A stretch of 64,000 bases of DNA, from positions 1 through 64,000 of the forward strand of contig NW_002476353.1 in the NCBI RefSeq assembly GCF_000189635.1, written 5' to 3'. The DNA is from Tetrahymena thermophila SB210. Its lineage: Eukaryota; Ciliophora; Oligohymenophorea; Hymenostomatida; Tetrahymenidae. Positions 24,314 through 36,447 of this stretch are shown here, piece after piece. Below the pieces are notes generated by a model. It was not told where the DNA came from and searched no databases. It saw nothing but the letters and a program-made list of their open reading frames with translations. A program made the translations under genes and the position numbers. Every line of letters starts with the position of its first letter. The stretch's first letter is position 1.

Positions 24314-26057
24314 TCATTTAATTTTTTTATCTTTATTTTAGTTTTAGTCATCTTCGTCATTATCATCATCATCTTCATCATCATCAGACTAATCTTTTTT
24401 TTAGTTTCCTTTATCAGCTAATTAGAAGTCTTACCAGAAGAATTCTTCTATATTAAACATCTGCTTTGCTTATTTATGCATGAATTATAATCTTTTCAGA
24501 ATTTAACCTTTCTCTTATTCATCAAATTCATCAATTGTTTCTAGTTTTTATTCCCATTCCTTGAATTTTTTATCTACCATATCAGCTTTTTCATTCAAGT
24601 CGTTAAAATTACTAATTAAATCACCTTTTATATTTTAGAAAAATCTTTCTTCTTTAGTAAACTTCTACAAAGACTCTTCGTAAGTTGGGAGATTTCCCCA
24701 ATCTATGTTTTTAAAGTAAGGATGCTTCTTAATCTCAGGTATAGTAATTCTTTCCGTCATTTCTTTCTTCATCATTTTTAGTATTAAGTCTTTTAAATCA
24801 TCTTGATTTTACCAAAGTTCCTCTTAAAATATAGGATCCTGTTTTTCTGATTGTAAAAAGATTAAATATTCACTTCTACCTAAAAATGGAGGGAATCCTG
24901 TTTAAAGCTAGAAAACTAAACCTCCTAAACTAAATATATCGCTGCTATATTCACTTGCCTTATTTCTAACACACTCAGGAGCCATAAAATTAGGAGTTCC
25001 TACAAAATGTTCAAACATCTTTTTACCAGGTCTTCCTGTACCTGCACCTTAAATACTATCATCTAAAGCATCTCTACTTGTACCAAAATCACAAAATTTA
25101 ATATTTTTATCATCTTTTGTAACTAAAACATTTTCTGTTTTAATGTCTCTATGAATAATACCTAAATAACAGTAAGAGTAATTTAATTTTAAAAAAATAT
25201 CTCTCAGAAGTAGTTAATTAATTACCTTTAGAATGTATAAACTCTAATGCAACCAATAATTTTGCAAAGAAATATCTTACAAGTGAAGTTCCTATAAGAC
25301 CAAAGATACGACAATAATTCCATAATTCTCCTCCGTCCACGAACTCCATTTACATATACAAGCACAATTCGTCAGAAAAAGTATCAAATAATTCAATTAC
25401 ATATGGCGAACCACTGAGCTTTTTAAGGACATGCTTTTCCATGATTATATCTTTCTCTTTTCCTAACTATTTGAGTCTTTTCTTCTCTATTACCTTAATA
25501 GCATATATTTTTCCAGTTGATATTTCCTTCATTTTTTAAATGACACTAAAATTACCCTAACCACAGTTATCTATTTTCTCAAACCAATCAATATTCTTTT
25601 TCTTTTTCTTCTCTTCTAATCTCTAAATTTCCTTTATTTCTTCTTATTTAATTTAACAAGGCTTTTTATGGTTTTTCCAATCTGCTTTTTAACATTCAAC
25701 TGAACAGTAATATACTTCTTTGCAACCAGCACAAGAACTTACTTTTTTGTCTTATTGCTTACAATTTTAACAAAGTTTTGTATTAGTATTTTTGCTTTAA
25801 GAGCTTTAACTATTCTGAATGCTTTTACTTTCTTCCAATTTTTTTTATGTTTCCTCTTCCTCTAACTAATCTAAAGCAATTTGCTCTAAAATATTCCTTT
25901 CTTTATTTTCAGAATTCTATTAAACTTCTTAATTTTTCTCCTAGCATTTTCTCATTTTTTCTTCTATAAATTACTATTTGACTTCATTTATAATATTTTA
26001 AATATTAGGGTCTTCTAACTTTCCGTCTTTCTGAAGCTTGTCCCAATCTATATTCAT
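24314..26057 (-). CDS. MYND zinc finger fused to an AGC (PDK1-like) protein kinase, 559 residues, two exons
   Basis: Exons 24314-25161 and 25226-26057, one 64-base phase-1 intron, 560 codons. A short acidic coiled N-terminus leads into a complete MYND finger: Cys96, Cys99, Cys109, Cys112, Cys118, Cys122, His130 and Cys134, with the core YYCSVECQKADWKNH. The kinase domain spans about 157-465: glycine loop GQGNFSV (166-172), catalytic Lys188 (YAIK), alpha-C Glu207, HRDIKTEN (Asp283), DFG at 302-304, and a FVGTPNFMAPE activation-loop end (330-340). The phrase SEYLIFLQSEKQDPIF after the APE helix resembles PDK1 (EYLIFQKI). All catalytic residues are present, so it should be active. The C-terminal tail is Asp/Glu-rich. 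No PH domain is visible. A MYND finger would bind a proline-rich partner; this is known for the family, and the partner here is unknown. Confidence 0.88.
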
Positions 26058-26333
26058 ATGATCTACCTTTTAAACTTTTTTTAAATAGTTGAAATTTTCA
26101 GTTTTTTAGTTTTTGATTTTAAATTATTAATTAATTTTTAAAAGTAATAGACCCAACAATATTAAAATTGTATATTTTTTCTATTAATTTCTAATATTTA
26201 ATTGCTTATTTGTTTATTTATTAAAATAAACAAAATATAATAAGATTTGATTACTGATTTTTCCTAATGCTTGAAAATAGTATCTAAGATAGTAGCAAAT
26301 ACTAAATCATAATTTATGTTAATTATCAAGTAC

Positions 26334-26406
26334 GATTCCTTAGTGTAGTGGTTATCACGTCAGTCTAACACACTGAAGGTCCCGAGTTCAAACCTCGGAG
26401 GAATCA
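26334..26406 (+). tRNA. tRNA-Val (anticodon AAC)
   Basis: The complete cloverleaf folds. The acceptor stem GATTCCT pairs with AGGAATC. The D arm contains AGTGGTT. The anticodon stem TCAGT/ACTGA encloses the loop CTAACAC, with anticodon AAC at 26367-26369. The T arm CCGAG-TTCAAAC-CTCGG is perfect. There is no intron and no encoded CCA. The internal Pol III boxes are visible: box A within TAGTGTAGTGG and box B GTTCAAACC at 26386-26394. AAC at the first position would be modified to inosine to read GTT/GTC/GTA. Confidence 0.97.
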
Positions 26407-26412
26407 TTTTTT
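26407..26412 (+). terminator. Pol III terminator of the tRNA
   Basis: A run of six T immediately follows the discriminator base A26406. This is the standard RNA polymerase III stop signal. Confidence 0.85.
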
Positions 26413-26770
26413 ATTTTTAAAAAAATGTATTATAATCCAGTAAAATCTAAAGAAAATTAATTAACAAGCAAAATAACATGAATAAAACTATTTAAAAAAG
26501 ATTATTTTATTTTAGTTAATTTGTTTAGCAGATTTAAAAGTTTGAAATAATTAAGATAATGATTAATATAAATACAATAAATAGGATGTCTTTTGAAAAA
26601 ATAGACAGATATTATACAATGTAACTAACTAATTAAATTTCAATTGATTATCTATATTTAACCATTTATGATGAGTAATTAAGTAAGTAAGTATCTCTTT
26701 TGATAGATAGAAAGGATTTTAAATTAAATTAATTTTAATATTTAAAACAAGCTTTATTTAATTTCTTTTC
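26413..26770. other. Short intergenic spacer
   Basis: About 360 AT-rich bases between the tRNA and the stop codon of the TBC-TLDc gene. It contains a short AAGTAAGTAAGTA patch near 26682. Nothing else is seen. Confidence 0.55.
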
Positions 26771-29157
26771 TCATTCAAAAGTATAAACTTCAAATTCTAT
26801 GCATGAGAAATGTTTTTTATTTACATCACCTGTTAATACAGGGTTTTTATATGTTTTAGAAACATCTGTAGATCCTCTACTTAAACTACTATCAATTTAA
26901 AGAGCAGCACTATATTTATTAAATTTAAAGTAAAAAAAATAATCTATTTATTTATTTATTTTACTTGTCTGCACCGAATGAAAAGTAATCTAAGCAGCAG
27001 AAGAGGTGATTAGTCTGATCTTCTTAAGTTTCAAATTTGACTGCTTCAGGCTCAAGTTAGAAAACAAAAGACTCAAATGAACCAAAATAATTATTTTAAG
27101 GTTTTAAAATTTGATCGCAATAAGCTCCAAAAACCTAGTTTGAAATAATAATTATATTTTATTATCAAATAAATAAGCTTACTGAATTGTTGCAAGCTTT
27201 AACCAATAATAACATTTGTTTTCCCTGATATTATTCACACCTTTTATATAAATTTGCTAATGAATAACCATCTTAATTAGAACACCATATCTAAACACCA
27301 TCTGATAATTTTAAAATCTAAGGCAGCCAGCCCCATATTGTTTCAAGCTTAATTATTTTGAAATATTTTGAAAGTATTAATTTATTTTTAATTCTTGATT
27401 AATTTTATTTACTTGTTCTTAGTTAATTATATTCGATTCTTGATCTAAATGAGGAATAAAGTATATTTTTTTTGTTGCCATTTCCACTTCATCACTTTTA
27501 CGTATGCTATAACGCTACAGTGTTTAATTAACTTTTACCAATCTCAAACTAAAAGCTTTCTATTTTAAAAATTAATTTAACAATCTTATAAAAGAGGAAT
27601 AGAAAATCAAATCAATTACATTTATCATTTCTTTAATTTATTTTGGTTTCATATTTAATCCCATCTTTCTGATTAGACTTTTCATTGTAGAAATATCTCT
27701 GACCTTATTTAATCAATAAAGCTAAATAAAAACTTAATATAAATATAAAATAATTACCTTTAAAATATCCTTATAAATAACTCTGCAAAGAGCATACATA
27801 AATCTAAAATAGACTTTGATTCCTTCATTCATGTATATTATAAAAATCTTAATTACAGTGCTGAAATTAAGATATCCAGAGAATATACTATTTGTAATAT
27901 CTTTGAATAGATCTAAATAATCAAAGCCTATATCTTTAAAATGCTAAAGTATTTATTTAAATGTTTTGCTTTTAGATGAGACTGTATCAAAGAATGACTT
28001 TGCAAATCTAGTTAGATTAAGTATATTAAATTATTAAGTTTTGAATGCAAATATAATATAATACCTTGTAAAATCAGCTTTTTTCATTAAAAAGTGCCAT
28101 CTAAGAGACCTTTCTTCCTCTGCAGATGAATTCTAGTTATAATTTTTACAAAAATATTTACTCAGAATGAGTTAAGCTAATTTTTATTATTTTAAGATAT
28201 TTTTAGAGATAAATAATTTCTTATTTTATTTTGCCAACAATAATTTATAATTACTTATTTTGATTCGCTCAATAATTTAGTGGAATCTTCTATCATTAAC
28301 TTTAAAACAGCATACGCTTCCTCTTCTTTCAAAAATACCAAAAGTAAAGCTGCTATTTAAACAACCATAGGATTGTAATCGATTTAATGATACATTTCTT
28401 TTAAAACCCATAATATTCTTTTAAGTGCTTCGTATCCTTTTTCATTCAGAATACTAAACTTAACAACCTCTTCTATAGGGCGATCATCATCCATTAATAG
28501 AGGTGCAGTTTTTATCTAAGATGGTATATTATCTTTAAATATGATATTAAGAGCTATCGTATATTCTTAAAGATTATCAGTAAAGGTGCGCTTATAAATA
28601 TCTAATATAATTGTCCTCATCAAATTCATTGGAACTCCTCTATTTTGATTAAACAAGCATATATAAATATCATAAAACAAACTGTTATTTCATTCTAATA
28701 GACTAATTAAAGAATTTTACTTTCTTATGAGGTATTTCCATTTTAAGGCAAGTACTTCATAATTATTTTCTCTTTAAAATATGCCATGCTTAATTGTTTA
28801 TCTTAAATCTAATTTTTCCCAATGCTTACTCATGTCATCCTATTAGTTAAAATGAAAAATAAGGATCTGCTATTTTTAACAAATGCTTTTAATGGTAAAA
28901 AACAATTTAAATTGATTTAGTTCAATTATCCTTAAATATTTTACATGATCTTTTTTATAACCGGTATAGAGAAATATAAATTTATCAGGATTAAAAAGAA
29001 GTTTATTGTCTTCTTTAATATACCATTGCTACTAATTGAAAAATTCTTAATCTATCTAAATTTGTTGAAAATCCTGGTCAAATTGCAAGTATCCTCCTTT
29101 TGATTCAGAGTTATTACAGCAGCATTTATTTTAAATTGTAATAGCTAATTAACCCAT
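26771..29157 (-). CDS. TBC-TLDc protein, TBC1D24/Skywalker-like, 653 residues, eight exons
   Basis: Exons low to high: 26771-26909, 26965-27134, 27183-27347, 27413-27514, 27539-27703, 27758-28007, 28065-28132, 28255-29157; phases close to 654 codons. The C-terminal 150 residues are a TLDc domain: SLANLYKRCEQYQGKQMLLL, then VFGAYCDQI, FGSFESFVFQL, ALQIDSSLSRGSTD and a final CIEFEVYTFE, in the family order. The region about 120-420 is TBC (Rab-GAP)-like, with RILWVLKEMYHQIDYNPMVV and a closing helix IKVYFRFMYALCRVIYKDIL. The catalytic IxxDxxR motif reads IILDIYK and the YxQ glutamine finger is missing, as in TBC1D24, so GAP activity is doubtful. The N-terminus MGQ followed by three Cys (residues 13-15) allows myristoylation plus palmitoylation. 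Expected role: vesicle or endosome trafficking and oxidative-stress linked V-ATPase control, by analogy with TLDc proteins. Confidence 0.84.
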
Positions 29158-30458
29158 GTTTTTATAAGCAGTAACTAAATATAATACTACAAGTTTACTT
29201 ACAATTCTAACTAAGTTTACCTAAATCTATAAAACTTGATTTTTTAATTATTATCAAAAAGTATATTTTATATAATATTTATTAATTTTGAAAAAAAAGA
29301 TTAAACTGAAAAATATATGTGTATGGTTTTTATTAAAGACTCATTCAAAAAAACTTGAAATAGCAGACAAGAATAAAAAAAATACATAAAAAGCTAGTTG
29401 TTCATGCATTCTAAATAATAGAAAAATCATATTAATATATTTTGATTTATCTATCATTTGTTTATTACTATCTAATACCAATTACTATGAAAAGTTTGTC
29501 TATATCAAATTTTAAATACTTTAAATCCTATAGGCTCAGAAATATAAGTATGTTTAATCATTTTAGATTTGTAAAAACCTATTTATATATCTTTAAAACT
29601 TAAAATAGGAAAAAAAGTTCTGATAAAATTTAGAATTTAATTTTACTGGTTAAATATTTTATGAGTGCTAAAAAATTTTAGGACTATTATAACTAGTTAA
29701 AAGTTATGAAAGTGATTTTAAATGTTTTAATTTGCAAGTTCTTTAATTTATCATAAATGATAAATGTTTTTTTATGAAAGAATATATGTATTAGCGTATT
29801 AAAATTTATAACTATCAAAATACTACTATCCATTTATTTTTCTTTTTAATGTTAAATTAAAATATCCCATCAATTCTTAAAACTTAAAAACTTTTAAAAT
29901 TTATTTAATAAACTCTTCATCTTTTCAAAAGCTTAAAAATTCTAAAAATTGTTGAATTCAGTCTTACAGAAAGTAAATATTACTATCCATTAAATATTTT
30001 TATTAATAAGAATTGTATTATTATTAATCATTCAAATAAAAAATAAATTTTTATTTATTATCTGAAAAGCAGATTTAAAAACTAAAATAATAAACCCATC
30101 AAAAATACTTTTTAAGATTAATTTACAAATAAATAATAACTAAAGTTTTCTGCATATAAATTTTGATAAATTCAAATGGATATTTCATCACTTTTTTAAA
30201 TAAATAGCCAATATATTTCTCTTTAAATTATCCAATTATAAGCATAAGTATATATTTATTGTAAATATTAAAAAATTAAAATAAATTATTTTTTGAATCT
30301 GTTTTTTAGTAATTAAATAAATTATTTACATATTTTATTATAAATAAAAAATTAACGAATTTAACAATTTTTGGTAATTATTTAGCAAAGATTAAGAAAA
30401 CTTTAAGCAATCTTTAATATATAAATAAATTATGTTAAAAATAAATTTATAAATATAG
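29158..30458. other. Intergenic AT-rich spacer
   Basis: About 1.3 kb, very AT-rich with many short A/T runs. No coding-like frame, RNA gene or long repeat was found. Confidence 0.6.
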
Positions 30459-32230
30459 TCAAAACATATCGTTATTATAAGAATTAGTTTGATTTTTTTC
30501 TAAAGAAAATTAAATTGTATTTTCATTCTTTTTTTTATTTTTAGAATTTGCTTTGAACAAAGAAGGAATTTAATGGTCATTTTTGAGAATTAAACTGTCT
30601 TATTTATCGTTATCTTCATTTATCTAAGAAAGGCTGATAATATTTTTAGATGATGCACTTTAACTTTGGATATTATTTTTATCTAAAAAATCTTAGGAGA
30701 GACAACTTGTGTTCACTTTATGAAGAACTTAGTTTTATAAGCGAGCCTTTTTTGATGATTTAAATACAATTTATTTATTTTCAAAAAACGACAAAAAAAT
30801 AAATATTTATTTTACCTTATCAATATATTTCTTTTCTATGCAAATCATTTGCTTGTGTTAAATTTGGAGATCTTTAAGAATCTTTTCTTTTTATTTCTTT
30901 TAATTTAACATTAAATAATATAACTTCATTTAAAAAATAAAATATTACATTCATATCTAGTTAATCCTTCTTATTCTGATAAATTTCACCTTTCAGTTAT
31001 TCAATCTACAGTTTTTCGTTTTCAATTTATTCTAAAATTTAAGAGTTATATTATTTAATTTCCTCTTAATCAATTTTAATCTAATTTATTTCTTATAGTA
31101 TTTTTTATATTTCTAATGATTTGTATAACTATTCTTAAGCCAAACGATCATTAGAAGCCATATTATTGTTATTTTCTCTATTGTACTTTACTGTATTATC
31201 CTTGGATATTTAAATTAAAAATTTTTCATTGGTGATCTCTTTTTTAATTCTCTCAATATATTCTTACATAGACTACTTTTCATATTGCAGTTCTTATATT
31301 TTCTTTATAAATATATGAATCTTAGTTAAAAAAATACTTTAAAACTCTATTTTACGTTATTTAAATTTTCATATTCATTAATTTTAACTTAAACTTAGGA
31401 ATTGAGATTATCTGATTTTCTAAAACCTGAAGACTCACTTCTTCTCATTTGAGAACTGTTTGCTGTTTTTGGTGTGTTTTAAAAATTTGTGCTAAAAGTT
31501 AACATTCCTCTACTTGAGTCTAACCCTGAATTATTAACTTTTGTAGGAGAAGCTGACTCTTATTTAGCTTTATAATTAGTAAATTTAAAAAATTGTATAA
31601 AGGCAAAAATGAGATATTAACTCTCATATATTAAATATTTACTCATGTTTAAATTGCAGGAGCTTATAGATCTTATATGAATGTTTCTTTAACCCTTATT
31701 AAGAGGAGTTTAGCTTCTTTAAAATTTTTTCAATACCTCTTCTTAGTCTTTTTAAGTTGCTTATATAATCAATTCACTCCTTATTGTTGATGCTTACTAT
31801 ATAGAATATTAAATAATAATTTTAATTGATCTTTTTATTTTTAAAATTCTAATTACTGTATTAAGCGCTCTTTTTTTTATTGGTGAGGCGTCTTTACTTA
31901 AAAATAGCTAATTATGACCACTACAGTCGCGAATAGATAAAACATTTAAATTGTGGAACCCTAATGTTTGCCTTTATACCCTTTAAAATTGACAAATATA
32001 ATATTTCATATAATATTGTTGAGTACTATTTACTTTTTGTAGGGGGAAACTATTCTTAAGGCATTCTGATTTAACAAAAAGCTATTTAGGCTTCTCTAAT
32101 CTAATGAAATATTTGGATTTTGAGAAGAAGATCTTTTCATCTAAAACTTCATGGAATCATAAAGACTTTACTTTGTTTGATGAGAAATTTAAGAGCTAGT
32201 CTTAACAGGAGAATAATTTCTAATTAACAT
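30459..32230 (-). CDS. Coiled-coil protein, 469 residues, seven exons
   Basis: Exons low to high: 30459-30746, 30816-30896, 30949-31302, 31356-31567, 31643-31796, 31857-31980, 32034-32230; phases close to 470 codons. The first 230 residues are Ser/Gln/Asn-rich with scattered basic residues and Ser-Pro sites (NYSPVKT, SKDASPIKK, SASPTKV), a likely disordered, phosphorylatable tail. Residues about 230-375 are a heptad coiled coil, for example QILEQIENEKLQIEQLKGEI and KQKEKILKDLQIQHKQM. The C-terminus is polar. No family is recognised. The Ser-Pro-rich tail next to a coiled coil is common in centrosomal and cortical proteins, but that is only analogy. Confidence 0.75.
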
Positions 32231-33560
32231 TTTTTTAAAATGGTAACCTAATGCTTTTATCTATAATCTTAATTTTATTAGATGTAAATTAGCCAAATAG
32301 TTAATACTAAAATTTTAATTTCGCTGAAATTAAATGATTGTATATAGTTAGTAACAATACTGAATTATCCAAATCTTTTTACTTTTGCCACAAATTTATT
32401 GTTTTTGGTAATCAAATTATATGTGGATAAAAATTAATATATTAATTATGTAAATGATCTAATCAGATTATTATTGAATTTATATTATTAAATTTGAGTG
32501 TACATTATTAAATTTCATATTCTTAGGTAATAATATTGAGTAATACATTTTTTGATAAAAATTATTTGAGACCATCAAATTTATTACTAAAAAATGCTTA
32601 AATTACAATGTAATTTTATTCATAAATTTTTTAAAAAATTAATTACTCCAAAAAGTATTCTAACACTCAAAAAATTAATGTATATATCTATATTGCTATT
32701 AAATAAACACCATATAAAGATATTAAATTTAAACTCACCAATTTATAATGTTTTATGATAATTTTATAATTGTATTATAAAAATTAATAGATTTATTATA
32801 TTTTTTATCACAACTTTTAAAATTCTAAGCATATATTTTAAAATGTCATCTTCAAATAAGAACTTAAAATTTAAATATTAACATTAAAAATTATAAAAAT
32901 TTTAACAAAATATTTACAGCCAAAATATTTCCTAATTAATTAAAAGAAAAATCTTGCTGATCTTTATTGTTTAAATCTTTTCTATATAGAGAAAATTAAT
33001 AATATTTTTCAAATAAGTCTTAGTAATCTCAACTTCAAAAAAATAATGCAATTAGCCATAATAATTTTAAATTTTCATTATTTAATAAAAAAATTTAAAT
33101 GAAAATTCATTCATAATGTTGCTTCTTAAAAATTAAAAAATATTATTTATTTTTATATTTTTTCATCAATAAGATAAATAAGGACAAATATAATAAAAGA
33201 CATTCTCAATAAAATAAAATTAAAGAAACTTTTTATATATTTATACTTTTTAAATTATTTAAAGTTAATAAAAATTATCTGTACATTTTAAGATTTACTT
33301 AGTGCTTATTAAAATTATAAATTAAGCTAAGAAAAAATAAATAAACAAAAAATTTAAAATAAATATGAAAGAAATATTGATAAAATACTTTTTTAATAAT
33401 TTAAAGAAAATTAAATTTATTTAAAGTAATTATAGAGATGATAAAATTATTAATATTATTTAAAATAATTGATAACTAAATATTTAAAAAATAAATATGA
33501 TTATATAATTAAGAATATTTGAAACATTATAGTTTTTAAGTTTGCCATTTTTTATTTTTA
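32231..33560. other. Intergenic AT-rich spacer
   Basis: About 1.3 kb between the coiled-coil gene start and the Sey1 stop codon. It is A/T-run rich; no gene or RNA was seen. Confidence 0.6.
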
Positions 33561-36447
33561 TCACTTTATTTTTAGTAAAAGTGGACCTAATAAAGTAGTA
33601 AGCTATCCAAATATTTATTAGAAAAGGACTTTAGGAATAGATTAGTAACCTATTAATATACAAAAAGCTTTAATTCAAAACATCATATTTATTTTAATTA
33701 ATTTTACCTGTAGCAACACAAAGACCAATAAAGGATCCAAGTAAAATAATTGGATATAATAACAAAGGGTTAGCCATCCATCTAAGGACATCATCATACA
33801 TGAAAAATACCAAAACTACCCACATCCACTTAGGTACATTAGTATTGAAAGATGTATTCTATTTTATAAGTAAATTTATAAATTAATTGAAATATTATTT
33901 AAAAGAATTACTCTTTATCTAAGAACTTGATTGTATTCTTCTTCTGATTCATCTATGAATTATTACTTAATTTTATTAATTTAAGAAGTATCTAACAAAA
34001 CAGAGAAATCTTCACTTGAGAAATCTAAGCTTTACTTAGCTTAACGCACTTCATCATTCATTTCTATTTAAAAATATTTAAAATTAAAAATTTTAATAAA
34101 AAGAATATCATCAAAAAAATTTTTTACATGCTCTTCCAACAATTTCAGAAGAGAACATATTGCTCATACGAGCGCTGAATTAATGAGATTAAGGTGGACT
34201 GACTTTAAATCTTGTGAATTCCTAAAGAATATCTTCTATGCTCTTTCTAGAGTCTAAGAATAATTGCTAAATAACTGGTTCTTCTAATTCCTTCCATTTT
34301 CTGGTTAAACCTTTTTCATCCTTTAAGAAGGTTCTCTTGAATCTATTTTTAGTCAAATAAAAAATAAAATTTAATTTCAAATACAAACTTTGTATTTAAT
34401 TTAAGGTTAAATTAAGAGATTATTTTACCTTTTCAATAGATAATATGAAAGCTCTCTTATTTTCTTTTAGATATCATCCTAAAGGAATTAATGGGATTAA
34501 TGAATAATATTGTTCATTTCCTTGTCAACTCTGCTATGATCAAAGAATTAAGAGATCTAATCTCTGATTCTAGTTTCATTTTCTTTTAAGATTTGATTAA
34601 AACCTGATCTTATAGTTGTCCAGAATTCTAAGTCTAAAGTATCAAAGCAATTGCTTATCAAATTATCGATGCTATTTTTAATAGTCTTTTCTTAAGAATT
34701 GATATATTTAACAAATTATATTTCTCTTGCATTGTTAATAATTTCTTCAAGAACCTTAGAGAGTTGGCTATCAATCTTTGTTATCTCCCAATCAACCTTA
34801 TACTCATTAAATGGAAGGGATTAATGTAATCCTTAAAGGATAACTTGCTTAATCTACTACCTAATGAAGCTTAAATCATCCATATACTTAATAAATGAAG
34901 CTTTTATGTAAATAAAAAAAATGATTTATTATATTATGTTTTTTTGATTAAAAGTAAGTTACTGTTTCTAGAATCAAGAGCATCTAAATTATTTTTGAGT
35001 TCATTTTTAATATTTTACTGAAGAGAGGTAATTTATTAATTAAAAATAGGATATAAAGCAGTTTTTAATTCATCATTTAGTACTTTTCTCATTTCAAGTT
35101 TTATTTTTTCTACATAATATTATGATTCAGTGTCATAGTGATGGAGACTACGAGTGACTATGTTCTATGCTCTTTCATTGAAATTAGTTAAATAATTGCT
35201 TTCAGCATCTTACTTTAATTTTTATAAATCTTAATTTATCAAATCGATTGCTTAATCCTTTATTTTTAAACATCTAACTTGTGATGCTTAAAGCTTTTAG
35301 TTAGGTAAGTTAAGATCTTCATTTTTCTGAATTGTGTCCCAAAGGGTAGTTGCCAAATCTTCCAAAGCTTCAATAGGGATGTTTGTATTATAGTTATAAC
35401 CCTTAAAGAGATTGAAAGGGTTACCAGGATTAATAAATCTGTCTCTTAATTAAACCATATCTGATTCAAATCTGTTTATTATTAAGATTAAAATATTAAA
35501 TTCTAGCAAAAGCAGTAGTAGAATAAATAAAAAATAGTCTTTTTAAAATTTAAGCAAATATTTACTTTTGTCTTTAATATTAGAAGTGAGAAGATGTGAA
35601 GAAATCGATTTTAAAGATTTATTCAGGTTGGACATTGGCAAACTCAGGAGGTTTTTGAATTTCACCCCAAATTCCATATATTTCATTTCTAATGGATTCT
35701 GTGACTTCTTTAAAGTTATCAACCTCATCATTAAAATCTCTAATAATGATGAGCATTTGCTTCACTTAATCTGATCTAAAAAGTCTTATGTTCATTTCCA
35801 TAATAATTTTTATGATGCTATATTCTGATTCGTGTCCTAAATTCTGTTCGGTAGATAAAAAATTATTGTTGTGCATAATAAAATTAGTAGTTATTTACCA
35901 ATGAATTGCAGTTTATAATAAGAATTTAAGAGAAAGCTAATGCAAAAAGAGCTGTTGATCTTTCATAGAACTAAATAGAAAAAAATATTAATAAATCATT
36001 TCAATAAATAAAAAAAAGATAATTTACCTCAGAGCCCTTCTCAGCCTTTCCTCTTTGACGACTGTTTGAACCTTCAACATCAAGAATTAAGATGTTTTAT
36101 TCCTTATCTCTAGAAACCCAAATACCTTTAGTAGTTTATGTTCTGCTTGATCCGGAGAGCATTTGGAAATTTGTTCCAAAAACTCTATTCAACAAAGTTG
36201 ATTTACCAGAATTTTATGAACCTATAATTGAAACAATATTATAACTGTTATGAGATTGGCCTAATCCGCTCTATCTAATAAAGTTTGTCAAGCCAGGTCT
36301 AATTTATATAAAAAATAAGATATTGATTTTTAATATGCTTAAGAATTTTCTTCTAATATATAAATAAAATGCTCCTAATTTTTATTACATTAATTGACAC
36401 TAATCATCAATTAAATGATGATACTGATTTTAGCTTTATTCTGACAT
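33561..36447 (-). CDS. SEY1: Sey1/RHD3 dynamin-like GTPase (ER membrane fusion), 755 residues, ten exons
   Basis: Exons low to high: 33561-33649, 33708-33858, 33912-34063, 34128-34342, 34429-34900, 34963-35471, 35566-35843, 35899-35970, 36028-36298, 36389-36447; phases close to 756 codons. The GTPase domain has P-loop GSQNSGKS (46-53), switch I RTQTTKGIW (72-80), switch II DVEG (93-96) and the G4 Arg-Asp at 169-170 (IIIRDFND). A long helical-bundle region follows. Two hydrophobic segments form the membrane hairpin (about 687-724, VLVFFMYDD and NPLLLYPIILLGSFIGLCVA), and a short cytosolic tail ends the protein, exactly the Sey1 order. Sey1/atlastin GTPases tether and fuse ER tubules. The family is usually 780-860 residues, so this one is slightly short. 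The first intron also leaves an open frame if retained; I chose splicing because the result aligns better. Confidence 0.9.
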
